A stretch of 64,000 nt of DNA, taken from NCBI GenBank assembly GCA_907163375.1, contig CAJQUW010005765.1, positions 434,001 to 498,000 of the forward strand. Reading direction: 5' to 3'. Shown here in pieces: positions 47,305 to 58,954 of the stretch. Source of the DNA: Prostheceraeus crozeri. Lineage: Eukaryota > Platyhelminthes > Polycladida > Euryleptidae. Position numbers and translations under genes: made by a program. The notes under the pieces were generated by a model. The model saw nothing but the letters and a program-made list of their open reading frames with translations, had not been told where the DNA came from and ran no database searches. How positions within the stretch are numbered: position 1 is the stretch's first letter; the number at the start of each line of letters is the position of its first letter.

Positions 47305-48520
47305 TTTTGCCTATAGCAAAATACTTGAAATATCTTATTAAGTTTATATGCGCGCGTTTTAAGCTGAAGCAACCAATAGCATCGTCTATGATTACTTAAA
47401 AACATAGGATATGAAATCTGGGCAATCCAATAGCATTCGAATGCTAGAGGTATATTAATTCACCACAACCAGAAATCAATATTGCTAATTGATAAATAAT
47501 TACATAGGCTAATTCTGCCAACTCTTTTTTCTAGTTAGTCTTCAGTAGTAAAGAGAAATTGATAGAAGATGTATTAGTAAGATGGGGCATTAACCACACG
47601 ATAAAGATACATGTATGCGATTCCCAGTTCATGATTAAAAAAAATTGATAAAAGATATCTTCAAAATATTTCTTGTGGAAGAGCGGACAGAATGCATTCG
47701 AAGTCATCAAAATATTTGTCGTTCTATTGTCACAAGCTGGGTTACTTCTGCCTAGACCAATATTGAGGTATGCCTGGTCAATTTCATATGCATTTCTCTT
47801 TCTATCTTCAATAAATATCATGATGACCACGATAGCATTCTATGCGCTTTTCATCGATGAAATTATGGGCAGGCGCAGTTGCTTAGACAAAATCTGCCTC
47901 TGCAAAGCGTAGAACAACAACGAAGTAAAAACTATATACGATTTCTTTAAGAATGGTTATGGTTAACACGACCCCTTCCTTCCTATAACTTCCAGAATTC
48001 TACTTAGACAAGCGGAGAATGTTCATCAATGCGAATAATCAAGAACAACAAAAATGCGCAAAGTTTTATTATTTGCAAATTTAAATGTTGGTTTTGCTCC
48101 CTGCTAGTCAAAGTTAATTTAAAGCAGCCTTTTCATTCAATGACTTATGTGTGCTTATGTGTATCTTTACTTCCAATGTAGGAAAAGAAAAAAATATATA
48201 CTCATACATGTAATATGATGCATTATCTTCAGCGTTTTCGATCACTCTAGTCACAAGATGACGTCATATACAAAAGGATTCAAAATAATCTTGCACTGAA
48301 AGTTACAGGACAATCAAATTACGTAGCTATGAAAAGAGATTTAGCAAGTAAAAAAATGCAAACATACTAAAATCGAGGCATACAGAAAATGAACACAGAT
48401 AAGATGAAAGCAAAACGGGGCTAAGTCCACGGCAGGAACAAATCACTAACATAATATTTCATGATACATAATGAGGGCTTGAATCGTGTTCATAAAATGG
48501 ACTCAGTGATGTTAACATGG
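47305..48520. other. gene-free stretch
   Basis: No supported exon or bounded repeat. Confidence 0.4.
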
Positions 48521-48559
48521 TGTACATTTATACAGTATGCAGCGACAGAGAAATAGGAA

Positions 48560-49010
48560 TCCATCATGTGTCGGAGAATTTATTGCAATCCCAGGGGTGC
48601 TTGCATTGGAGCTGCTTTGATCGTTTGGGCCTCTCAATCTTGTTGGAATAGTACTCTTTGATTCGGATATCACCACGACAATTCGTTGTCCGACCAATAT
48701 AACTGCATCCGCAGTCGCATTTGAAATTGTAACAGACGTTTGATCGGTCAACGAGAGGAATTGGATCCTTCAAAGAACGACAAGCGATCTGCATTGTCTG
48801 AGGCAATGCAACAAGCTGTACTGCATAAAATGTTTTTGAAATTGATTCATTTAGCTTTTTCGAGACTAAAGAATGAAACCTGTCTCCCCGAACTGTTGAA
48901 TCAACAAGGTGAATCAATTTCAAGAACATTTTATCAGGGGTGCTCCGGATTTGAAAATTTTCAATGCTGCCGGAACCGGATTTGGAGATCAAACAAATCT
49001 ACAATACATC
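48560..49010 (-). pseudogene. Penelope-like endonuclease fragment
   Basis: Minus-strand reading gives DPIPLVDRSNVCYNFKCDCG followed by CSYIGRTTNC and RIKEYYSNKI, a GIY-YIG nuclease start of a different Penelope lineage (SYIGRT rather than YIGST or YVGET). The preceding residues KMFLKLIHL and KLNESISKTFY are encoded by a 25-bp imperfect inverted repeat (48827-48851 and 48908-48935). Truncated on both sides. Confidence 0.75.
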
Positions 49011-49279
49011 ATGTATATTTGTTTTTTCCTGAATAGTATGTACAAAGCATCTACAGTTGCTGAATTGGATGTTTAAAAGCCACATTTGAAAGATACGTTG
49101 CCTTACCTGTAATTTGTACCTAAAATCGGATGCTGCGAACACTTTATGCGAATCTAACAGATTTCAGCTGACATTATCGAGTGACAATCACTAGAACGAT
49201 TTCAATCAATATGCTTTAAGAAAAAGAACCATAAACCGGTACATTTCCGAAAGCTCAACGGATGTACGTGTCAAAGGAT
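49011..49279. other. gene-free stretch
   Basis: Nothing recognised between the Penelope fragment and the mariner fragment. Confidence 0.35.
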
Positions 49280-49430
49280 TCTCTTGTGAACAACTCGATC
49301 GAAATAGTCGAATTATCCTGACCTGACACCTTGCGACTTCCACCTGCTTCCGACTTTGACGACGAACATGCAAAGGAAACGTATCGGAGAAAAGGTTTTA
49401 TTGAGAGAATGCTTTCATCTGAGTGATCTG
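49280..49430 (+). pseudogene. mariner transposase C-terminal fragment
   Basis: The plus strand at 49317 onward reads PDLTPCDFHLLPTLTTNMQR, then a KVLLRECF-like string. It matches the region around the third catalytic aspartate (SPDLxPCDF) of mariner transposases. Upstream catalytic parts and terminal repeats are absent. It differs from the mariner at 5 kb. Confidence 0.6.
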
Positions 49431-50920
49431 CCAGGGCGGAAGAAGAGGGGTTCTCCTCCTCAATAACATGGAAAGAAGGAGTAGGCCTATGTTGCTGCCT
49501 TGTAGTCCCTCCAAAAATTGTGAAGTGATCGCTTTCATGTCTGCTAGTCTACAAGCATCGTAAATTGAAATTCTTCTTAAACACTATCCAAGTGATTTAT
49601 AGAGCAAAAGTTCTGACGCAGTCTAAATGGACGAAAATTCGGGTGAACTACATTAACAACACCAAGTAGACTTTCAAATGCTTGGAGGATGATATTGAGG
49701 AGAGAGAAAGAAACACGAAAAGTTCATCTCTCAATTCTCGTACTGATCACATGGGGAAAAATGGGACAAAAAGAAATGAGGCAAAATGGAATTTTTGATT
49801 ATTTCATAGCCCATCAGAAATGGCTCTAAAAAAGCGAGCGATGAAGAAATGGGCAGGCTAATGCAGGAATTCAGAAAAAATGAAGCTCATTCGCTTGATA
49901 AGGTCGTCATTCTAGAGGAATTGGTCAAATGAAACTATGTAACCTCATCTGAACTATTATTGTGTGATCATGAATTGACCGATGTGTGATCATATGTATG
50001 ATCTATTATTCTCCTACAATTATTCCGACACAGCAGTTTCTTCGCGGACATTAAAGTCTTAAATCAATGAAAAATATACGAAAGCCCCAATATGGTAATG
50101 TTTGCGCATTTTTAGTAGCCATTAAACTTATGTTTCTCGTTCAGCAGCCCAAGAAATAGACCTAATTTTCTGCCAATAAATTCGTCGGATGTTCATTAGC
50201 CACATGCTGAAATTGACCATAAGATCGTGTAAGGAAAGCTTTATTATGATAATTGACCAACCAAATGGCAGGTTGAAAAAAGAGAGGAGGCATGGGGTTT
50301 CATTGCAATTTTGCAGCATTTTCGAGACCTAATGAGATTCGCCTTCCCAAGGCGGGAAATAAAGACAATCGGCCCGAGGGCGGAGAATTGTCATAGGTGG
50401 TGGTATGAGCGCTTCTTAAGTTGGTTGCGTCGAATGAAACCCTGAACAGATTGTTCTAGAGGCTATTTTGAGAAACTGAGATTTTCATTACTTTTCTAAA
50501 CGTGTATAATTCTCCAAATTTTGTAAGAAAACAGGTAAAAAATCAGTGAAATGTTCCACGGCAATTTCACTGGGTCACGATAAGCTCAGTGATTCTATTA
50601 TTTAATTCACAAGAAAATTGCTAGCATTACATACTCAAGATAGATTTGAAACTCGATTGCTGACCTCGTTCATTATTCGATGATAAAATTGTCCTGCAAA
50701 GAAAAATGGAGTCAAGTAACAAAAGCTATAGCTGCTAATAACATGCAACATGTAGAACACTAAAATTTGACTGCAGATGAATTTTAGCAGATGCATGCTA
50801 CTATTTCTCGGTGGTGAACTCATGTAATCGGCATGCTGAAAACCATCGCTTTATTCTACAAATTCGCTGATCAACTCATCCCAATTGCAAACATGTCTAT
50901 ATGGAGACAATATTGTTAGC
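49431..50920. other. gene-free stretch
   Basis: No supported exon. A purine-rich tract with GAGGAGAGAGAAAG lies near 49695. A GC-richer patch (GGCCCGAGGGCGGAG) occurs near 50371. Confidence 0.4.
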
Positions 50921-51164
50921 TGTAAGTAAAAACGCGAATTCCAAATAGCAAAGAAGCACTTTATTTGCAGACGTGGATATTTATACCTGTATAACAATGG
51001 CATAACACAACTCACGAAACATGCACAATAATGAAATGTTATTATCATGAAACGTCACCAGAACACTTGACTTGATAATAGGATGTCAGGCATGCGGTCG
51101 AGAGTCGGATTGCTATGTCCTAAGACAGTGAACAATAGAGAATTAGAAATACAACACGCTCACA
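50921..51164 (-). repeat. LTR (3' in element orientation)
   Basis: Begins TGTAAGTAAAAACG and ends CTCACA on the plus strand (TG..CA ends). Identical to the copy at 52995-53238. Confidence 0.92.
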
Positions 51165-52994
51165 CGCTCCCTAGTTTCTTAAGAAACTAATAAACAAAAG
51201 TATATATTATATACGAAACAATATAAGGCCTGCTATCTGTAATCAACGACCTGGTCACCTTGAAAAATAGGTCTTTTAGTCACGCGACTACTCCTTCGGG
51301 GTACCGCCTCAGAATCAATTTCGACATCGCTATCATTCGTCAAAGAGCAGTTTCGTTTCTAAGTCGACTTCGGTAGATTCCCCTTAAGGTACCAGTCTTA
51401 AATGCGATACATGACGAGAGACATTTATATCATCTAACTCAACTGAAACACTCGAAATGATTTTTTGTCACGACGTTGTGGACCGCTCCCAAACGTCATC
51501 ACATCGGGAGGAAGGAGGCTTAAGAAAAACTTTATCGCCAACAAGAAAAGGATTACGGTCTTTATCAAAGTAATTATCGTTTACCTCGTAATTCAATTTG
51601 GGTCGTTCTATCTCAATGCGATCAGCTGTAACATCCGGCTTTCTAGACTTCGCACAGAAAACTAATTCGTAAGTGTTGAATCGTTTTTACTTTTGTATTA
51701 TTAACCCAGAAAACGGGCCTCTGCGAGGGATTTTTCCTGTGCGCTTTACGGTTCTCTTAACGGTACGATGAACCCGCTCAACCACCGAGTTTCCCTGGGG
51801 CCTATAAGCGGAAGTCAAGACCTGTTGAACTTTCCACTTATCTAACTGCTCATTAAACTCGCGGCTACGGAAAACTGTCCCGTTATCACTCATTATGTAC
51901 GCTGGGGACCAAATTCTGCGAAGATCTGTTCAATGTTGAAAGCTATCTCAGTGGAGGATTCATTTCTTAAGCTACGCCAGATTGTAAATCTGGAAGCAAT
52001 ATCGATAACGATAAATAAGGTCTACCGTCTACATGAGTTACATCAGTGCCTAAAACTTCCCAAACATTATTCGCGGATATCGATCCTTTGTCCCAACTAA
52101 AGCGATTCGAAGACCGAGACCGACTCTCATTCCCAACCACATGCTCACCAATGACAGAAGTCACAGATCCAGTGTCGATCAGCGCGTTCATCCTTGGCCA
52201 TTGACATTCATTGGACGTGAGATTTGTGCACCGGTGATTTCCGTCGCCGCAGCCATGCTCGCACTTGCTGTTGTTGACGTGTGGGCAAAATCGCTGAATA
52301 TGCCCTTTCTCGTTACAAAAGAAACAGGTGATAATACAGCTGGCCTTCTCATGGCCAAAGCGGCGACAGCCTTGACAGCGAACCATTTGCTTGGAGACTT
52401 TCATTTGGCTGTTTTGCGGACCCATCGTCGCAGCGACTGCGGTGGGTAAGGCATCTCGAGTTGCCAAAAGCGCCTTCGCCGTAGACAGAACATCTTGGAG
52501 CTTCATATCTTCGCCGTCTTGGATATACACCTTCTCCTTTACATCAGCTGGTAACGCATCGATCACAGCTAACGATACCAGCTCCTCATCAGGATCTTTG
52601 CCAGTGATAACCTTCAACAATGTCTTTGCATCATCTGCGATGATGTCGATCTGTTCGCCAGGCCACAAACGGAGGGATTTGAGTTTTAGCCAGGCACTTG
52701 CCTTGTTAAGTCCATAAACTCTCTTCAAAGCCTTCATCACAACTTTAAAGTCATTTTTATCTGTTGGCTCCAATTGATCCCAGGTCGCGAAAGCAGGACC
52801 ATCCAAAAATAGAGGCATCATTCGAGCCATCTCAGCCTCTAAATCCTTTGGGGCGGTTACTATAGACACCGCTGTCTCGTATCGTCTGAACCATTGATCA
52901 ATATTTTCATCACGCTCACCCTTGAATCTCTTCACGATATCGACCAACTTTAACGAGCCGCTCATGTTCAGCAAGACAAACGGCCGTGATAGCT

Positions 52995-53238
52995 TGTAAG
53001 TAAAAACGCGAATTCCAAATAGCAAAGAAGCACTTTATTTGCAGACGTGGATATTTATACCTGTATAACAATGGCATAACACAACTCACGAAACATGCAC
53101 AATAATGAAATGTTATTATCATGAAACGTCACCAGAACACTTGACTTGATAATAGGATGTCAGGCATGCGGTCGAGAGTCGGATTGCTATGTCCTAAGAC
53201 AGTGAACAATAGAGAATTAGAAATACAACACGCTCACA
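52995..53238 (-). repeat. LTR (5' in element orientation)
   Basis: Second copy of the 244-bp LTR. The Gag-like frame starts only about 30 bp inside it. Confidence 0.92.
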
Positions 53239-53812
53239 CACATAAGACATGGTAACCTTAATATTCGACGATGAGCTTTTTATTCAACATCAATTCTTAC
53301 TTTCTGTATGTTTCAATCAATCGGTCTGCGGATTCAAATAAATATAAGATTGAAATAAACACTACATTCTACAAAATCAAATTACACAGACTTATGTCAT
53401 GGCAATCTGCTGGTAGTTATTTTAGAAGACAATCTTGTTAAGCGGCCTTGTACGATCTCGTACACTTAAGGGTGAAGTCCAGCCCGTATAGCGCTATGTT
53501 ATGGACCCCCGGAAAGGTCCGCCCGGCACGCAATCAGATCAGTCAAGTCTTTGTGCTTAAAGACCTTCATGCATTCATGCATTTGTCGAGGATCACAAGT
53601 CAAAGGACCATTAGGGGTAAGGTCCAGCCCCGCTTTAGAAGCGCTGATTGAAAAATGGACTAGTGGGAAGGTCCTCCACACCGATCTCGTCAAGTTTGGC
53701 TCTAAAATGTAGTCCTAGGATAGTCAAAAGTTTCACGCGCCTTGAACGTTTAATGTCTGCCGGTGGGAACGCACCACCTGTCCTCTTAAGGGCAAACCTT
53801 AAGTCTTATTAA
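53239..53812. other. GC-richer stretch with a diverged direct repeat
   Basis: No gene is supported here. GGGTGAAGTCCAGCCC (about 53470) and GGGTAAGGTCCAGCCC (about 53615) each precede AGCGCT and end in GGTCC, giving two diverged units about 145 bp apart. No RNA gene was recognised. Confidence 0.4.
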
Positions 53813-53982
53813 CTATAAGTTTATTAAAATTATGAAACATTTAGACGTCGTTATGGGTGTTTGATCCACAGCTTCAATTGGTGTATCAAACACATCATTA
53901 AGTTCGGAAAGCAGTTCTAGTGGTGTATGAACACTACACAAACCCGATAATTTTCTCATTCTCATAATCGTGTGGCCAATCA
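53813..53982 (-). CDS. possible terminal exon of the Speedy-like gene
   Basis: On the minus strand an acceptor (GGTCCTTCACAG) ends at 53983. The following frame reads VIGHTIMRMRKLSGLC and then about 40 residues with LELLSELNDVFDTP, to TAG at 53813-53815. An AATAAA overlaps the last codons. Joining it to the exon ending at 54827 keeps the frame (G/TG gives Val). Against it, the acceptor sits right at the 5' edge of an antisense LINE fragment, and I know no Speedy protein with this C-terminus. Confidence 0.3.
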
Positions 53983-54335
53983 CTGTGAAGGACCTAAATC
54001 GTTTGAGCCGCTGTGACAATACGATGATCAGGTGGATTTATTCAAAACGGCTAGCTGGTCGGGGAGACGGCTTAGCATTCATCCATTGGAAGCTGTCATT
54101 CGATGGGGAAGACTCCGCTGGTATGGTCATGTGCAAAGAATACAAGAGGACTCCTGGCAAGAGAAGGTGATGAATCTGGAGGCAGAAGGACGCAAGCCAA
54201 GGGGACAACCGAAGAGAAGGTGGTGCGACAACGTGCGAACCAAACTTCAAGGCGCATTGACGTTCAAGATCGGCACGCGTGGAGAACCACCACCAGACCG
54301 GAGTCCCCTGAACCACCATTGTCTAACACTCGAAG
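53975..54335 (+). pseudogene. LINE RT C-terminal fragment (RTE/CR1-type)
   Basis: The plus strand reads TVKDLNRLSRCDNTMIRWI, then in another frame RWGRLRWYGHVQRI, and GRKPRGQPKRRWCDNV. These are the usual C-terminal motifs of non-LTR retrotransposon polymerases (RLRWFGHV..GRRPRGRPKKRW). It is 5'-truncated just before them and frameshifted. The RT catalytic core is missing. Confidence 0.82.
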
Positions 54336-54826
54336 CACGGGGAAGTGGACGATAAATCGTGGAGTGTGGAGTAAACTGTGCAGCAAACTTTTCTACACAG
54401 GTGTCCCATGAGCACCTGGATACTTTAATGTCAAATTATTGACTTGATTTGCACTTTTGTAGTTGATATGTTGACTTTCACTCAAATGTTGGGCACTGTC
54501 AGTGTTATGGGGTAAAAGAGCAGCGGCACCGGACTGCATCTTGCAGAATCATACAGGACTGGAGGTGAGTCTATGATTTTTGAATTACTTTTTATCAACA
54601 CACATTTTTCACGTCCTCCTAATAGTTTTATTAATATATATTGCAGTTATTCATATAACCAGCACATGTACACAAAACATTCATAAGTGCCAAAAACATC
54701 TTATAATAAACGACATTTCACAAAAGAACACGTATGGAATTAATTCTCCAATTGCGTGCAATGGCTAGCCCACTACCTTCATTTGATTGTTGAAATCGCA
54801 GTTCAGTTTTAATAATTTAAACTTAC
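54336..54826. other. gene-free stretch (probable intron or 3' flank)
   Basis: Lies downstream of the third Speedy-like exon on the minus strand. No exon is supported within it. Confidence 0.4.
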
Positions 54827-55041
54827 CGGTGGTTTCTCCTTTGGAGGCAAAAAGCTTGGAAACGCGAACTCTATGCTTCCTCATGGTCAGAATGTCGTCA
54901 ATGGTGGATTCACTGGCGTCGGATTCGTCTGTGAAGTCATTCAGAGCAGCTCCAACACTGCAGTCAAGCCCAGAGTCTGGGAAGCTGGCACTCATATCCG
55001 GAAAACTACCCGGTAGGTCGGACGAACATTGGCAGCACTGA
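54827..55041 (-). CDS. SPDYA: Speedy/RINGO-like, third exon in window
   Basis: The minus-strand exon starts after TTACATTTTTAG and ends at a strong donor (ACCACCG/GTAAGT). The open frame reads QCCQCSSDLPGSFPDM, then an acidic Ser/Asp-rich stretch with SDASESTIDDIL, and a basic RKHRVRVSKLFASKG. It enters in phase 2, exactly what the exon ending at 60338 needs. The joined residues PRGPDASAI-QCCQC resemble the conserved cysteine pair that follows PRGPSATPVDCSLC in vertebrate Speedy A. The 5.3-kb intron before it is filled with Penelope, LINE and Tc1/mariner fragments. The exon itself is well formed; its membership of the Speedy gene is inferred from phase, order and the cysteines. Confidence 0.62.
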
Positions 55042-55439
55042 CTAAAAATGTAATACACGAGATCAGATTTCACTTACAGATCAGGCCAGAAGTGTTATAC
55101 AGATCAGATCCTTCTTTAAATTCATTTAATTCATTTACAGGGTGTTCAGCAAAAAACGGAAGGATTACAAATTATCAGTTTGAAAGAAATATCATCAAAT
55201 TATTGTACTCTTATTTCCTTCGGAGTTTGTTCAAATGATTATTCAACTTTAATTCAAGCCAATGTAAACATGCTCGATGGCCTACCGCGATCCATAATGG
55301 CTTCAAGTAGACACACAGACATCGGGCAAAAAAGGGAAGAGCTACAGGTGATTTTAATTTTTCAATCAAAGAATTTTAATTTGATTAAATGTTTTCATTA
55401 CAGCATATATCTAAAATCACTTTATATGCTACGTTTACT

Positions 55440-55745
55440 GTATATGCTCGAAATGATTCCCCCGTGCTCGTATGCATTGATTGAGTCTTTTGATCCACAA
55501 TTTTGTAGGGTTTTGCAAAGTTTCTTGTGAAATGGAATTCCACGCATTCGTCAAAACGTCCTTGAGATCCTCTGCTGATCTGATTTTCCAACGACTTCTC
55601 TGCGGGCCATTTGAAAGAATGCTCCATATGCAGCAGTCAAGAACATTTATATCCGGACTTTTCGCAGGCCATTGTGTTGGAGTTATGAAATCAACGGCGT
55701 TTCTTTGAAACCATTTGACGGATTTTCAAGCAGTTGGGGCTCCTG
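55440..55745 (-). pseudogene. Tc1/mariner transposase C-terminal fragment
   Basis: Minus-strand reading gives VKWFQRNAVDFITPTQWPAK, SPDINVLDCCIWSIL, a SAEDLKDVLTNAWNSI block and KRLNQCIRARGNHFEHI. This is the end of a Tc1/mariner transposase around its last catalytic residue (SPDxNxLD). No terminal repeats or N-terminal part are present. It lies inside the Speedy-like intron. Confidence 0.75.
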
Positions 55746-55789
55746 CACCTTTTGTTGCCATCACCAAGAGCAATTATTCATGAGATATA

Positions 55790-56800
55790 ATTTTCTTTAA
55801 GCAGCATATTTAAATTAAATAAAAAAAGTTATCAGTTAGCCAAGCTGCTGTATTATTATCCAATCTTACCAATTTTCACCGATATGACGGCCTGTTTACG
55901 TAAAAAGGATTTTCAAATTACATCTTGCATAAAAATCAAAATATCAATGTCTGATAAGTTGAACATTCATATTTGTTATTGAGGCTTAAATTTCATAGAT
56001 TTTATTAATATGGCCTCTCTGAAACGTAGGTTAATGCTGTTTGTATCAAACGCTATGATTTTGACTGTAAACGGGAAAGCTATGTTAGGAGAGCAACTTA
56101 GGCATAGAAATTAATAATACCATAGAAGTACTATTATCTACTTCTATGAACTTAGGTGATGTTTGATTACACTTGAGTCTTTGTTTGTGGCATGTTCTTT
56201 AATGCGTGTATGGAGTGAACGGACTGTACTCCCGATATAATTACTTTTACACGTTTTGCATGTTATTTCATACACTACCATAGCTCTCAAACAGATGTTG
56301 CTGTCAACAATAACGCACTGATTCAATTTACACTTATGTTTGGAATGTGATTTTCTCAAAGCCATTCGTAGCGTGTATGACTATGCGTGTATGGGATACG
56401 CGCACAGGTAAGTCAAGATTACGAAAAATTCTTAACACCTTGTTATCGAAGCAATCAGATATGAAAGGAATTTGCAAATAAAAGAAGTATTTCGTTTTCG
56501 TTCTTAGCGGGGGCAGATTATGGACGCTTTTCAAATTTTTAGAAAAATGCTCAGGATAATCATTTAAAGTTAGTATCTTATCAAATTCACTTAGGCATTC
56601 ATTCTTATTATTTGTGTCGAACACCTTTGGATTCTTCTGCGCTTTTCATTTTTGATGATATTGATTTTCTGTTGAATTGGTAATTTGATTTATGTAATTT
56701 GAAAATCCTTTTTACGTGAACAGGCCGTCATATCGGTGAAAATTTGTAAGATTGAATAATAATACAGCAGCTTGGCTAACTGATAACTTTTTTGATGCAA
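55790..56800 (-). pseudogene. Penelope-like fragment with inverted end
   Basis: The minus strand has the RT-endonuclease linker (YLQIPFISDCFDNKVLRIF, LDLPVRVSH), then KHKCKLNQCVI, VVYEITCKTCKSNYIGST and RSLHTRIKEH, a GIY-YIG nuclease. Its 3' end sequence at 55815-55925 is repeated in inverted orientation at 56694-56795, so the fragment is flanked by its own 3' ends facing opposite ways. The 21.3-kb fragment is a third copy. Frame breaks make it non-functional. Confidence 0.85.
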
Positions 56801-57637
56801 TTATTCATCATTCTGTTGATATCATCAAACATGGCTGATAGCATTTCTTCGGTGCAAACGTCTTTATTTACTGTCTTTTCTTTTCTGTCAAGTTGATTGT
56901 TGATCTTTGGCTATTGATTTATACGGCCGATCTCGGATTAGATATTTATTTTTTAATTTGAAGACAAATCAATAGAGATGTTGTTAATTGAAGAAATGGC
57001 ATAATTGTCGATCTCGGTTTAGATATCTATGTTTCAATGCAAAGATAAAACAAAAGTCAATAACAAGTTTGAATCTAACTTGGTTGTAATGCAAACTAAT
57101 CCACGATTGAAATAGCAGCTCAAAAAACTTGTTTTTCCACCAATACGAGCTATAAACCTAGCGAAGGTTGAATGTCCCCCGTAGGTTGAACAATTTTTAT
57201 GCTATGTAGCCTATGTTGAAGCAATGCCATGGTTTTTAACTTTTGACCTTCCAAATTCCAATTTCGGAACTGTAATGCATCGATGTAAGTGCCTTACACA
57301 GGGTGCCCATCAAAAATCGGCAAATTTCCAGGTAAGCAAGACAATAGATAATTATTCATTCTCATTTCATTGAACCAAGAGAGATGGAGAGGCCGGCTTT
57401 TTCTTGATCGGAGCACAGAATTCTCATTTTTCAAGAAAATACTATAAATGTGTCCAACCTCCCGGGACAATGGAAATATTATCCCTCGTTGTGTAAACAA
57501 AGTATGAATAAGCAAAGTACATTATATTATGCTGTCATGAACCTTCATTACAGAGCCTTCGGTTGACCCATGCTGTCTGAAAGCAGACTAGTACGGTCCA
57601 AAAAGTGAATGAAATCGCCAATACAAGGATTAACTTC
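56801..57637. other. gene-free intronic stretch
   Basis: No exon or repeat end recognised. Confidence 0.4.
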
Positions 57638-58108
57638 TCAAACATCTTGCTCATTGAGGGATATTGGACGAAAATTCTTTATTACTGGCTTCCTGCATTT
57701 CGGGATGGGAACGACGTCGGCTAATTTCCAACAGGATGGAAATTCCTTATTACGGACAGAATTTTCGAAAATTTGTTGCAAAGGATAAGCCAACCAAAAT
57801 GCAACCTCCTTTAGTATACGGTTTGGTATTTCATCACTACCGGATGACTTTAATGTACCGGAACACTTTAAATGTGTCAGTGCCTGCCAAACATCGTGAA
57901 AGGATAACACGAGATGCCAATTTTCGTCTTTGAAATTCTTCAGTTCATCGTCATTTCCATAATTACAATTACTCTCAAATTCAGTTTGTATCTCAGAAAT
58001 AAAATTCTCAATGCTTTCAAATTTGGAAATAAGTGCATCATGGCAGCTTGATAAAGATTTTTCCGCGGAGCTCGTTGACCACTCTCCAGATGTGCATAGA
58101 GGACGCAA
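57638..58108 (-). pseudogene. LINE RT N-terminal fragment (CR1/Rex-like)
   Basis: A 156-codon minus-strand frame ends with DVWQALTHLKCSGTLKSSG, DEIPNRILKEVAFWLAYPL, FPSCWKLADVVPIPK and NFRPISL. This is the first RT block of non-LTR retrotransposons (GSDxIPNxxLK...PIPK..NFRPISL). The catalytic YADD region is absent. The truncated copy lies in the Speedy-like intron. Confidence 0.82.
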
Positions 58109-58677
58109 TCTGTCTGTTTGTCCAAATGCGCTTTGAATTTGCTATTTCATCGAACACTGTAATCTTACAGTGATGATATAAATGCCATTGTCTTTACCGA
58201 TATCCGATGCCATCTCAAATTGATTAGAAGTTTAAGATGCGTTACTACTGGATAGCGAAACACAACTTAAGGAAATGAGAGAAAGGGCAACACGAAGATT
58301 TGTATAAAGTTCCTCACGCATTTCAGTCACATCATCAAGCGAATAGATGCCCGTGGAATCAGTAATTGATAAAAGAAAGAGAAGATCATCAATATTTGAT
58401 TAACGAAAGTCTAAAAACTTTACTAGTCTGTAATTTCGTCGAGCGCCCTGACCAAAAACACTACAGACTTATGATTTGAGGAATAAAGTGACGGACCAGT
58501 TCCAGCATCTTCCTAATAAACCTCTTGCAGACCTGAGTTGATCCAAAATTGATCAAGGACAGAATTATGTCTGTTTGGAGATTTCACGCAGTTATGTAAG
58601 GGAAAATGATTCTCAAATCATCGAGTATGAAAATTATTGAAGTCATCAGAGATCACAAAATTAGTATTTGGAAAATG
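58109..58677. other. gene-free intronic stretch
   Basis: No domain recognised in either strand. It may belong to the flanking retroelement fragments. Confidence 0.35.
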
Positions 58678-58905
58678 CTAACAAGAAAATCCGAAGTCTA
58701 ATTCCTTGCTGAATTGAATCGACGGATTCAGGCTGTTGAGGAGGGATACAAACTCATGAAATTCTTGTAGACTGTGTGTCCAGTTTAAAATAACGTCATC
58801 AACATAGCGCAACCATAATGTTGGAGGATAAACTCCAAAAGATAGTGCATGGTTCAAGGCCATCTCTTCAAATCGTGTCATGAACAAGTTAGCCGCTACA
58901 GGGCC
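58678..58905 (-). pseudogene. Penelope-like RT core fragment, minus strand
   Basis: Minus-strand reading GPVAANLFMTRFEEMALN, then WLRYVDDVILNWTHSLQEF and LNSLNPSIQFSKEL gives the catalytic YVDD region of a Penelope RT. It stops at FSKEL, and the same LNPSIQFSKEL string begins the plus-strand fragment at about 58958, so the two lie head-to-head. Confidence 0.85.
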
Positions 58906-58954
58906 TGTTGTTTTGTATAAAGAAAGAGCGACTGTTGTTTTGGATACAACAGCC

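Larger units (their letters stand above)
50921..53238 (-). mobile_element. Ty3/Gypsy LTR retrotransposon, young but broken
   Basis: Two 244-bp direct repeats (50921-51164 and 52995-53238), identical as far as I can compare by eye, bound a minus-strand element. Parts seen are a Gag-like frame with CCHC zinc-knuckle motifs, an aspartic-protease motif (LIDTGS), and an integrase core piece (SDNGTVF..YRPQGNSVVERV). It carries only part of the usual gene set and is broken, with a small number of breaks. Identical LTRs indicate very recent insertion. I did not find a matching target duplication at its edges. Confidence 0.9.

Noticed and set aside
52141-52717. Plus-strand ORFs over the LTR element
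   Set aside because: They are shadows of the minus-strand Gag-like frame.
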